The position numbers were made by a program, and so were the translations under genes. A stretch of DNA of 11,706 bases from Patescibacteria group bacterium (GTDB lineage: Bacteria; Patescibacteriota; Patescibacteriia; Patescibacteriales; GWC2-42-12): NCBI GenBank assembly GCA_018813805.1, contig JAHJAP010000102.1, positions 1-11,706 on the forward strand, read 5' to 3'. Shown here piece by piece: positions 6,488-11,706 of this stretch. Numbering within the stretch: the first letter of the stretch is position 1; every line of letters starts with the position of its first letter. Under the pieces are notes generated by a model, which had not been told where the DNA came from, did not search any database, and saw only the letters and a program-made list of their open reading frames with translations.

Positions 6488-7189
6488 TTACCTATTTTTT
6501 TCCCTAATAATTTCTCCTTTAATAACTTCTTCATCTTTTTTAAAAATTTCTCCTTTATATACCCACATTTTAATACCAATCGCGCCATAAGTTGTAGCAG
6601 CAACACCGCGGGCATAATCAATATCAGTTCGTAAAGTATGAAGCGGCACTTTTCCAAATGTAAGCTTTTCTGTTCTGGCGATTTCAGCGCCATTAAGACG
6701 TCCACCAATCATTACTTTTGCACCTAAAGCTCCTGCTCGTTCAACTCTTTTAATGGCTTGCTTCATTACTCGGCGAAAAGGCATTCTTTTTTCTATCTCT
6801 ATTGCCATTGACTGAACAATAATCTGTGCGCTTAAATTAGCTCTATCAGCTTCAGTAATATTTAAATTAACATCAGATAATCTAATTTTGGCGGGACAAG
6901 ATAAGTAATTTTTATGAATTTTCTTTTTTAAATCTTCAACGCCAGTGCCACCTCTTCCAATTATCAATCCAGGCTTAGCTGTAAAAATATTAATATTTAT
7001 TTTATGTCCAATTCTTTCTATTTCCACTCGATCAATGCCGGCTTCACGTAAATGTTTAATTAAATATTTTCTAATATTAACATCTTGCTTAAGATTTGCA
7101 ATAAATTTTTGGCCAACACTAAACCACTTAGATGGCCAAGTCCTAGTAACGCCCAATCTGAAAACTTTTGGATTAATTTTATGTCCCAT
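6488..7189 (-). CDS. rpsC: 30S ribosomal protein S3
   Basis: S3 lines the mRNA entry tunnel of the 30S head and contributes to the ribosome's helicase activity. The 233-residue product starts MGHKINPKVFRLGVTRTW. The type-2 KH domain spans about 38-107, with the GxxG loop GRGG at 78-81 in PGLIIGRGGTGVEDLKKKI. Arg139, Arg140 and Lys143 align by hand with E. coli Arg131, Arg132 and Lys135, the residues tied to helicase function. The C-terminal domain has GRLNGAEIARTE (163-174) and the DYARG...TYGAIGIKMWVYKGE segment (191-214). It follows rplV after a 71-bp spacer that contains degenerate heptamers. Confidence 0.98.
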   Translation of the reverse strand: MGHKINPKVFRLGVTRTWPSKWFSVGQKFIANLKQDVNIRKYLIKHLREAGIDRVEIERIGHKININIFTAKPGLIIGRGGTGVEDLKKKIHKNYLSCPAKIRLSDVNLNITEADRANLSAQIIVQSMAIEIEKRMPFRRVMKQAIKRVERAGALGAKVMIGGRLNGAEIARTEKLTFGKVPLHTLRTDIDYARGVAATTYGAIGIKMWVYKGEIFKKDEEVIKGEIIREKNR

Positions 7190-7235
7190 ATTTTAGTAAG
7201 TTTAAAGTTGCTGATTAATTTAATTTTTAATTGTA

Positions 7236-7263
7236 ATCTTTCAGCCTCCAGCTTTTGACTCTA
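7236..7263. repeat. Degenerate heptamer array after rplV
   Basis: On the plus strand the heptads ATCTTTC, AGCCTCC, AGCTTTT and GACTCTA run in register, with neighbours sharing up to 5 of 7 positions; on the transcript the visible unit is GCTGGAG / GCTGAAA. The last heptad includes the rplV stop codon (TAG, 7263-7261). The rest of the 71-bp spacer (7190-7235) is AT-rich, with a further AAGTTTA/AAGTTGC pair near 7199-7212. No promoter is evident. The GGAGG contained in the first unit lies about 55 bases before the rpsC ATG, too far to act as its ribosome-binding site. Confidence 0.5.
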
Positions 7264-7860
7264 TCCGCTTTTTCTTCGAAACATTTTATTAACAAAACCC
7301 TTGTAATTGCCGCCCTCTATTTTAGTATGACCAATTCGACCTTCTCGCCTGACATTAGTAATAACCTTTCCTGTTTCATCAAGTTGTTCTTTATTAATTA
7401 ATTCTGTTTTATCCAACTCTTTAGTTTTCTTTTCTTTGATCTTTACTCCACTATCTTTAATTGACTGACTACCTAGTTTAATTGGCGCAACAATGTCTTG
7501 TTGTTTAGTTTTGATTTTATTGCTTGGCTTTAATTCAGCTAAAACTAAATTAATATGACAACTTTTTTTACGAATTGGCGTAGCTCTACCATGCGCTCGA
7601 GGCAACCAACGATGCAAAACATGACCTTGATCAACAGTAACAGTTTTTATATATAAATTGTTTTGTTCTAATTCAAAATTATGCTCAGCATTAGCTATGG
7701 CTGATTTAAGCAACTTAACTACTGGATTAACTGCCTTTTTTTGAGTAAATTTTAATATATCTAAAGATCGCTCAACTGGCAAGCCGCGAACAATATCAAC
7801 CACCAGACGAACTTTTCTGGGTGACATTCTAACATGTTTTACTTTTGCTTTAACTTCCAT
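7261..7860 (-). CDS. rplV: 50S ribosomal protein L22 with long C-terminal extension
   Basis: L22 lines the peptide exit tunnel; its beta-hairpin forms part of the constriction with L4. Residues 1-111 are a complete L22: VKHVRMSPRKVRLVVDIVRG (7-26), the SAIANAEHN helix (53-61), and the tunnel hairpin HVLHRWLPRAHGRATPIRKK (80-99). Residues 112-199 are additional, lysine- and glutamate-rich with little predicted fold, ending in a basic block RREGRIGHTK and GFVNKMFRRKSG. The usual family length is about 110, so this protein is nearly doubled. The extension stays in frame to a TAG stop and shows no break, so it is probably real. I recall similar tails in Parcubacteria L22 but cannot verify this here. 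It follows rpsS after an 84-bp spacer. Confidence 0.96.
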   Translation of the reverse strand: MEVKAKVKHVRMSPRKVRLVVDIVRGLPVERSLDILKFTQKKAVNPVVKLLKSAIANAEHNFELEQNNLYIKTVTVDQGHVLHRWLPRAHGRATPIRKKSCHINLVLAELKPSNKIKTKQQDIVAPIKLGSQSIKDSGVKIKEKKTKELDKTELINKEQLDETGKVITNVRREGRIGHTKIEGGNYKGFVNKMFRRKSG

Positions 7861-7891
7861 ATTAAATTTAAATAATAACGGGACTAATTAA

Positions 7892-7947
7892 TTATTTGTC
7901 ATTTGTAATTCACTGTTCATGAGCCCTGAACTTTTAACTTTTAACTA
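7892..7947. repeat. Eight-unit degenerate heptamer array, rpsS-rplV spacer
   Basis: On the plus strand eight heptads run without a break in register: TTATTTG, TCATTTG, TAATTCA, CTGTTCA, TGAGCCC, TGAACTT, TTAACTT, TTAACTA. Consecutive matches are 6, 4, 4, low, 4, 6 and 6 of 7, so the sequence drifts gradually from one end to the other. The last unit contains the rpsS stop codon (TAG, 7947-7945). GTTCA (7915-7919) and TGAAC (7927-7931) also form a small 5-bp stem. This array fills two thirds of the 84-bp spacer; the remaining part up to the rplV start is AT-rich with no clear signal. Confidence 0.7.
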
Positions 7948-8241
7948 TTTTTTGTCTGATTTATCTTTGGCTTGATCTTTAGCCATTTTTCCACCATGAC
8001 CAATAAATTTTCTTGTTAATACAAATTCTCCCATTTTATGACCAACCATATTTTCAACTATATAAATAGGCACATGCTGTCTTCCATTATGAATACCAAT
8101 AGTAAATCCTACCATTTCTGGCGTAATAGTACAAGACCTATCCCACACTTTAATAATAACTTTATCTTCTGGTTTTAATTTTTTAATTTTTTCCAAAATC
8201 CTTAAATTAACATAAGGACCTTTCTTTAAACTTCTTGACAT
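7945..8241 (-). CDS. rpsS: 30S ribosomal protein S19
   Basis: S19 binds 16S rRNA in the 30S head with S13 and contacts the A-site finger. The 98-residue product starts [19 protein letters not shown] and has the signature [20 protein letters not shown] (51-70), then [15 protein letters not shown] (71-85). The tail after residue 86 is short, basic and acidic mixed (ending DKSDKK), slightly longer than the minimal family form. Only one base separates the rplB stop from this ATG (TAA-T-ATG), so coupling with L2 translation is likely. The leader is purine-rich (AGAAGAAAA) but lacks a GG core. The gene ends with TAG inside a heptamer array. Confidence 0.98.
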   Translation of the reverse strand: MSRSLKKGPYVNLRILEKIKKLKPEDKVIIKVWDRSCTITPEMVGFTIGIHNGRQHVPIYIVENMVGHKMGEFVLTRKFIGHGGKMAKDQAKDKSDKK

Positions 8242-8242
8242 A

Positions 8243-9073
8243 TTATTTTCTTCTTTTAATAATTAATCGATTAGATGACTTAAATTTCTTTCTAGTTCTA
8301 ACGCCCAATGCTGGTTTTCCCCAAGGAGTTTTGGGATGCTTTAAACCAATTGGCTGATTACCTTCACCTCCACCATGTGGGTGATCAACTGGATTCATAG
8401 CTGAACCACGCACTGTTGGTCTAATACCAAGATGTCTTTTACGACCAGCTTTACCAATTTTAATATGTCTTTTATCTTGATTCCCAACTCTTCCAATAGT
8501 GCAAAGACAATCTTTTTTTACTAATCTTATTTCTCCTGAAGGTAATTTTATTTGAGCATAATTTCCCTCTACTCCCATAACATAGACAGTATTGCCAGCT
8601 CCTCTAGCTATTTTAGCGCCTTGGCCTGGTTCTATTTCTATATTATGCACTTCAACACCAGCTGGAATATTTTTTAACAATAGAGCATTACCAACTTTTA
8701 TTTCTATAAGTTCTTTTGAGCTAACTACTGTTGAGCCAACACTTAACCCTATTGGAGCAATAATATATCCCTTGGTTCCATTTTGATAATTTAACAAAGC
8801 AAGTTTAGCTCCACGATTAGGATCATATTCAATAGCAACAACTTTAGCGGGGATATTAAATTTATTTCTTTTAAAATCAACCAAGCGAATATATCTCTTA
8901 GCTCCGCCTCCGCGATGCCTAACAGTAATTTTGCCCTGATTATTTCTACCGCTTTTCTGCTTGCGAATAATTATCAAACTTTTCTCAGGTTTTGTTTTGG
9001 TAATATCAGCAAAATCATCGAAGCTTGCTCCGCGTCTACCTGGCGTTGTTGGTTTTACTAATTTTATTCCCAT
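8243..9073 (-). CDS. rplB: 50S ribosomal protein L2
   Basis: L2 is a primary 23S rRNA binder required for subunit association and peptidyl-transferase integrity. The product has 276 residues, the normal size. The N-terminus [20 protein letters not shown] is canonical; [21 protein letters not shown] (47-67) and the SH3-like middle follow. The C-terminal globular and loop part has [20 protein letters not shown] ending near residue 241, with the functionally important histidines at 231 and 233, then [15 protein letters not shown]. This block is fully conserved. Spacing is 14 bp to rplW and one base to rpsS. Confidence 0.99.
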   Translation of the reverse strand: MGIKLVKPTTPGRRGASFDDFADITKTKPEKSLIIIRKQKSGRNNQGKITVRHRGGGAKRYIRLVDFKRNKFNIPAKVVAIEYDPNRGAKLALLNYQNGTKGYIIAPIGLSVGSTVVSSKELIEIKVGNALLLKNIPAGVEVHNIEIEPGQGAKIARGAGNTVYVMGVEGNYAQIKLPSGEIRLVKKDCLCTIGRVGNQDKRHIKIGKAGRKRHLGIRPTVRGSAMNPVDHPHGGGEGNQPIGLKHPKTPWGKPALGVRTRKKFKSSNRLIIKRRK

Positions 9074-9087
9074 ATAATTTAATTATC

Positions 9088-9540
9088 TTACACTCCTTCG
9101 TAAATTTTAATTGTTTCGCCTGCCGCTAGTGTTACTATTGCTTTTTTCCAGTCTTTTCTTTTGCCAACTATTTTACCACGCTTAGTTGTTTTACCCATTG
9201 TGTTAATTACATTAATCTTAATTGCTTTAACACCATAAACCTGATAAATAGCTTTAGCAATTTCAACTTTATTAACATTATTAGCAACAACAAAAACGTA
9301 TTTATTATTAACTATTAAATTAGTAGCCTTTTCAGTAACTAAAGGTTTTAATAATACTTGATAAGCCTGTACATACTTAAAAATCTTTTTATTTTTTAGT
9401 ACTGCTTGCTTATCATTAACTGCTTGCGTTGTATCATACAATTCTTTCATGTTTTTCACGCCAGCAGGTTTGACTTTAGCTTTTTTAACAGCTAAATCTG
9501 ATTTTTTTTCTTCAGTTTTTTTTCTAGCAAATAATCCCAT
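9088..9540 (-). CDS. rplW: 50S ribosomal protein L23 with N-terminal extension
   Basis: L23 sits at the tunnel exit and is the docking site of trigger factor and SRP. The family core begins near residue 60 (YQVLLKPLVTEKATNLI) and runs to the end, with KYVFVVANNVNKVEIAKAI (80-98) and VYGVKAIKINVINTMGK (101-117). The core of about 90 residues is complete. Residues 1-59 are an extra, strongly basic N-terminal region (starting MGLFARKKTEEKK) not found in typical L23 of 95-100 residues. The extension starts at an ATG 23 bp after rplD and is open throughout, so it is likely translated. It could reach over the tunnel-exit surface; that is inference. Confidence 0.96.
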   Translation of the reverse strand: MGLFARKKTEEKKSDLAVKKAKVKPAGVKNMKELYDTTQAVNDKQAVLKNKKIFKYVQAYQVLLKPLVTEKATNLIVNNKYVFVVANNVNKVEIAKAIYQVYGVKAIKINVINTMGKTTKRGKIVGKRKDWKKAIVTLAAGETIKIYEGV

Positions 9541-9563
9541 ATATTAAAACTACTTATTTGGAT

Positions 9564-10268
9564 CTATTTATATATTTCTTCTAATTTTACAATTACTTGT
9601 TTGGTAAGCATTAAATATTTATATTTTAATAAATCAAGCAAATTAATATTATCTAAATTAATTAATTTTATACCAACCAAATTTCTGACTGAATATTTTA
9701 ACTTTTCATCCTTACTATTAATAATTAATAAAATACTTCTGGCTGATTGCTTTTTAATTTTGGATTTACTAATCTTAGATTCTTTTGTTTGATTCTCGTC
9801 TTTTTTAATAATTAAAAGCTTTTTTTCTAAATTACTTAATATTTTATTAAACACTTTAGTTTTATATTCGCTTACTTCTAATTTATCCAAAATAACTAAT
9901 TTCACATTAGCAACTTTATCGCTTAAAGCCATAAACATTGCTTTTTGCTTCATTTTTTTATTAATATCTTTTTTAAAATTTCTATCTTTTCTTGGACCAA
10001 AAGTAACTCCACCACCTATCCATATTGGAGATCTGGATGAGCCATGTCTAGCTCGACCAGTTCCTTTTTGACGCCAAGGTTTTTTACCTCCGCCACGAAC
10101 CTCTCCTCTGGTTTTGGTATGAGCTAAAACTTGTCTTTCATTAGCCATCTGAGCAACAACTGCTTGATGAATCAGGGATTGTTTAGTTTTTACATCAAAA
10201 ATCCTTTTAGCTAAACTAATTTCTTCGACTAATTCTGCCTCTTGATTATATACTTTGTAATTTATCAT
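9564..10268 (-). CDS. rplD: 50S ribosomal protein L4
   Basis: L4 binds 23S rRNA domain I and extends a loop into the exit tunnel; in E. coli it also represses the S10 operon by attenuation and translational control. The 234-residue product is of slightly more than usual length. The long tunnel loop is clear at about 49-95: AHTKTRGEVRGGGKKPWRQK, then GTGRARHGSSRSPIWIGGG and GPRK. The C-terminal domain (from about 105) is less conserved and contains a charged, lysine- and serine-rich insertion at about 155-175. The stop is TAG. It follows rplC after a 78-bp spacer that begins with a repeat. Whether it regulates this operon cannot be judged, but the structured rpsJ-rplC spacer is a possible target. 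Confidence 0.97.
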   Translation of the reverse strand: MINYKVYNQEAELVEEISLAKRIFDVKTKQSLIHQAVVAQMANERQVLAHTKTRGEVRGGGKKPWRQKGTGRARHGSSRSPIWIGGGVTFGPRKDRNFKKDINKKMKQKAMFMALSDKVANVKLVILDKLEVSEYKTKVFNKILSNLEKKLLIIKKDENQTKESKISKSKIKKQSARSILLIINSKDEKLKYSVRNLVGIKLINLDNINLLDLLKYKYLMLTKQVIVKLEEIYK

Positions 10269-10327
10269 AAACTGTATTATTTAAAACTTACACGATAATT
10301 TAAAATAAATTAAAAATCAAAATAACT

Positions 10328-10348
10328 GAAATTCGCATTTTGCATTTT
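10328..10348. repeat. Heptamer repeat at the rplC stop (GCATTTT x2)
   Basis: On the plus strand GCATTTT occurs twice in perfect tandem (10335-10341, 10342-10348), preceded in register by GAAATTC (4 of 7). The second unit reaches into the rplC stop codon (10349-10347). On the transcript the unit reads AAAATGC. The rest of the 78-bp spacer up to rplD is AT-rich and shows no clear promoter, hairpin or ribosome-binding site. Confidence 0.65.
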
Positions 10349-11069
10349 ACTTATTATCTACAGTAGGGCTAATTTCTGATACTTCCAACAATGCCTCAAC
10401 CGATTGTTCTTCTACTTTTGGTTGTTCGGCTACTTTTGGTTGTTCGGCTACTTTTAATTCACCGTTTCCTATAATTAACACTAAGCCATTTCTAGCGCCA
10501 GATATTGCGCCTTTAATTAATAAAATATTCTTATCTTTATCTATATCTATAACTTCTAAATTTTGAGTTGTAACTTGGCCTCCTCCCATTCTGCCAGCCA
10601 TTCTAAGTCCCTTAAATACATGCTGAGGGCCTGTAGCGCCAATAGAACCTGGCATGCGCAATTGATCTTTATGGCCATGTGTTTTTTTCTGACCTGAAAA
10701 ACCATGTCGTCTAACTACGCCCTGAAAACCCTTGCCCTTAGATGTAGCCTTTACTTTAATTTTATCACCTATTACAAAGGTACTAACATCAATTTTATCA
10801 CCAACATTTAAAGAATTAATAGTATTTCTAAATTCTCGCAAATATTTAGCCTTAACATTGGCCTTTTTTAAATGACCTAATTGCGGTTTTTTTATTTTTT
10901 TTTCTTTTTGCTCGCCATAACTCAATTGAACAGCTTCATACCCATCATTGTCTTTATTTTTTAATTGCACTATTGTACATGGCCCAGCCTGAACTCTGGT
11001 TACAGCAATAACTTGATCATTTTGCCAAACTTGAGTCATGTCAATTTTTTTTCCTATAATAAATTTCAT
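10347..11069 (-). CDS. rplC: 50S ribosomal protein L3 with repetitive C-terminal tail
   Basis: L3 is an assembly initiator of the large subunit, with a loop reaching toward the peptidyl-transferase centre. I chose the ATG at 11069 (240 residues, MKFIIGKKIDMTQVWQNDQ), the canonical start. A TTG at 11096 would add nine residues and would fall inside the terminator-like hairpin. The family signature GKGFQGVVRRHGFSGQKKTH lies at 112-131, followed by RMPGSIGATGPQHVFKGLRM (138-157) and AGRMGGGQVTTQNLEV (158-173), the loop that carries the methylated glutamine in E. coli. The core ends about residue 206. Residues 207-240 are an acidic tail with the repeat VAEQPK-VAEQPK-VEEQ. Confidence 0.97.
   Translation of the reverse strand: MKFIIGKKIDMTQVWQNDQVIAVTRVQAGPCTIVQLKNKDNDGYEAVQLSYGEQKEKKIKKPQLGHLKKANVKAKYLREFRNTINSLNVGDKIDVSTFVIGDKIKVKATSKGKGFQGVVRRHGFSGQKKTHGHKDQLRMPGSIGATGPQHVFKGLRMAGRMGGGQVTTQNLEVIDIDKDKNILLIKGAISGARNGLVLIIGNGELKVAEQPKVAEQPKVEEQSVEALLEVSEISPTVDNK
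10412..10456. repeat. rplC: 18-bp tandem repeat coding the L3 tail
   Basis: On the plus strand an 18-bp unit beginning CTACTTTTGGTTGTTCGG occurs twice without mismatch (10412-10429 and 10430-10447) and is followed by a partial copy (CTACTTTT, 10448-10455). It encodes the six-residue unit VAEQPK in frame. The repeat is absent from the L3 core and looks like recent slippage-driven growth of the tail. Confidence 0.85.
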
Positions 11070-11074
11070 AAATT

Positions 11075-11101
11075 TAAAAAACTGGTTATTCAACAAACCA
11101 G
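11075..11101 (-). terminator. Terminator-like hairpin just before rplC
   Basis: On the transcript CTGGTT (11101-11096) pairs with AACCAG (11087-11082), 6 bp with three G-C pairs, around an 8-nt loop, followed at once by a run of six T. AAATTT and then the rplC ATG come next. This is the shape of an intrinsic terminator or attenuator. It could trim rpsJ transcripts or gate entry into rplC and all downstream genes. The stem is short, so constitutive termination would be partial at most. Confidence 0.5.
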
Positions 11102-11107
11102 CATTAA

Positions 11108-11113
11108 ATTATA
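11108..11113 (-). promoter_or_regulatory. Possible internal promoter -10 box upstream of rplC
   Basis: A perfect TATAAT reads on the minus strand. At 17 bp spacing the -35 position reads TTTAAA (11136-11131), a poor match to TTGACA, and there is no extended TGn. Transcription from here would begin close to the terminator-like hairpin and place that hairpin at the 5' end of the rplC mRNA. In DNA this AT-rich, TATAAT by chance is common, hence the low confidence. Confidence 0.25.
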
Positions 11114-11167
11114 TCTTATGCTTGTAACTTTTTAAAAATTATGAAAATGAAAAATTCATCCATTATT

Positions 11168-11195
11168 TCTAAAAACTACAAGCTACAAACTAATT
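11168..11195. repeat. Degenerate heptamer array in rpsJ-rplC spacer
   Basis: On the plus strand four heptads run in register: TCTAAAA, ACTACAA, GCTACAA, ACTAATT. The middle pair matches at 6 of 7. On the transcript the unit reads TTGTAGC / TTGTAGT. One copy forms the 5' arm of the long stem described for this spacer, so repeat and structure share sequence. Confidence 0.55.
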
Positions 11196-11305
11196 TTAGC
11201 CATTATTTTGTTGAATATCACCTCTTAATAATATTAAATTTCGTTTAAATACTTTCCTGTTGGAGTTATTTAAATAAGCATTAATATTAATAAAAATAAA
11301 AATAT

Positions 11306-11677
11306 TTACATTTTAATTTCCACATCAACTCCTGCTGGTAAATTAAGATTTAATAAAGCCTCAACCGCCTTGGCTGATGGTTCAATAATATCAAGAAGTC
11401 TTTTGTGTGTTCGCATCTCATACTGATCACGAGAATCCTTATGAACAAAAGTTGACTTATTAACTGTATACTTTTTCTTTTCAGTTGGCAATGGTATAGG
11501 ACCATAAATCTGCGCACCATTTCTTTGCGCTGTATCAACAATAATCTTAGTAGATTTATCAATAATTTTATGATCAAAGGCTTTAATTTTTATTCTTATC
11601 CTTTGTTTATCTTCGGTATTCTCATTGTTCTCCTTAATTATTGCCTTTTGACTATCTTTTTTTTCTTTAATATCCAT
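11306..11677 (-). CDS. rpsJ: 30S ribosomal protein S10 with N-terminal extension
   Basis: S10 is a 30S head protein next to S3 and S14; as NusE it also joins the NusB/NusG antitermination complex. The S10 core starts near residue 24 ([20 protein letters not shown]) and includes [14 protein letters not shown] (59-72), [15 protein letters not shown] (79-93), and the C-terminal LPAGVDVEI (113-121). Residues 1-23 are an additional charged, lysine-, glutamate- and asparagine-rich stretch absent from the usual 101-105 residue protein. No Met lies between the first codon and the core, so the extension is probably genuine. It is the first gene visible; only 29 bp upstream are in the window and they show no promoter or ribosome-binding site. 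It is the only gene with A rather than T directly before ATG. Confidence 0.97.
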   Translation of the reverse strand: MDIKEKKDSQKAIIKENNENTEDKQRIRIKIKAFDHKIIDKSTKIIVDTAQRNGAQIYGPIPLPTEKKKYTVNKSTFVHKDSRDQYEMRTHKRLLDIIEPSAKAVEALLNLNLPAGVDVEIKM

Positions 11678-11706
11678 TAATATTTTTTTTAAATTTCTTT
11701 AAAATA

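Larger units (their letters stand above)
11070..11305 (-). promoter_or_regulatory. Structured rpsJ-rplC spacer (candidate leader/attenuator)
   Basis: This 236-bp gap is by far the longest in the window. On the transcript, in order, it holds: a 12-bp palindrome TTATTTAAATAA (11277-11266); an orphan GAGGTGAT (11224-11217); segment TATTCAACAAA (11217-11207); a mini-ORF of six codons (ATG at 11203, TAG ending 11183); a long stem between 11183-11166 and 11138-11120 with an inner ATGAA/TTCAT hairpin (11159-11147); a TATAAT (11113-11108); and a hairpin with T-run (11101-11075) ending six bases before the rplC ATG. Segment TATTCAACAAA is perfectly complementary to TTTGTTGAATA (11097-11087) in that hairpin. 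Function is inference. Confidence 0.45.

Noticed and set aside
6478..6708. 76-codon minus-strand frame inside rpsC, and a 75-codon one inside rpsJ (11350-11577)
   Set aside because: Alternative-frame shadows of well-conserved genes; the real frames have full family motifs.
7892..7947. CRISPR-like array
   Set aside because: Units are only 7 bp, degenerate and without spacers; no cas gene is near.
11070..11096. Longer rplC starting at a TTG (11096)
   Set aside because: The extra nine residues are not L3-like and the start falls inside a stable hairpin. Canonical MKFIIGKK starts at 11069.
127..11677. Alternative genetic code (TGA as Gly or Trp, as in some CPR lineages)
   Set aside because: No in-frame TGA occurs in the conserved genes; glycine uses GGN and the checked tryptophan codons are TGG. 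TGA is also not used as a stop in any of the 21 genes, so its meaning cannot be proved from this window, but the standard code suffices.

Overview
The window is one unbroken ribosomal-protein super-operon (S10 plus spc type) followed by secY, all transcribed from the minus strand, so it reads from the right end to the left. In transcription order the genes are rpsJ (S10), rplC (L3), rplD (L4), rplW (L23), rplB (L2), rpsS (S19), rplV (L22), rpsC (S3), rplP (L16), rpmC (L29), rpsQ (S17), rplN (L14), rplX (L24), rplE (L5), rpsN (S14, zinc type), rpsH (S8), rplF (L6), rplR (L18), rpsE (S5), rplO (L15) and secY. The order is the standard bacterial one with one gap: rpmD (L30) is missing between rpsE and rplO. 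I see no tRNA or rRNA gene, insertion sequence, CRISPR array or phage gene.

The DNA is very AT-rich. The absence of L30, the tailed versions of L22, L23, L3, S10 and S5, and the zinc-type S14 point to a Patescibacteria/CPR organism, most likely of the Parcubacteria kind. That placement is inference from gene content; no phylogeny was run. The genetic code looks standard: 18 genes stop with TAA, 3 with TAG (rplD, rpsS, rplV), none with TGA, and no in-frame TGA is needed.

The rpsJ-rplC spacer (11070-11305, 236 bp) is the most structured non-coding part. On the transcript it carries an orphan Shine-Dalgarno-like octamer, a six-codon mini-ORF, a long stem with G-U pairs, a TATAAT box, and a terminator-shaped hairpin plus T-run ending just before the rplC start. 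An 11-nt segment upstream is perfectly complementary to the loop and 5' arm of that hairpin, so a terminator/antiterminator switch is conceivable. From rplC to rplN the genes are close-packed, apart from spacers of 71-84 bp around rplD, rplV and rpsC. The spc part has a 133-bp spacer between rpsN and rpsH and a 65-bp spacer with stem-loops before rpsE. A terminator-like hairpin follows secY.

Two patterns cut across the window. First, six of the longer spacers contain short arrays of period-7 repeats whose sequence differs from spacer to spacer; several run into the upstream stop codon. Second, none of the 21 start codons has a usable Shine-Dalgarno motif, yet 20 of 21 have T (U in mRNA) at position -1. 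Together they suggest SD-independent initiation and a local heptamer-generating process in non-coding DNA. These, with the rpsJ-rplC leader, are the observations most worth testing.
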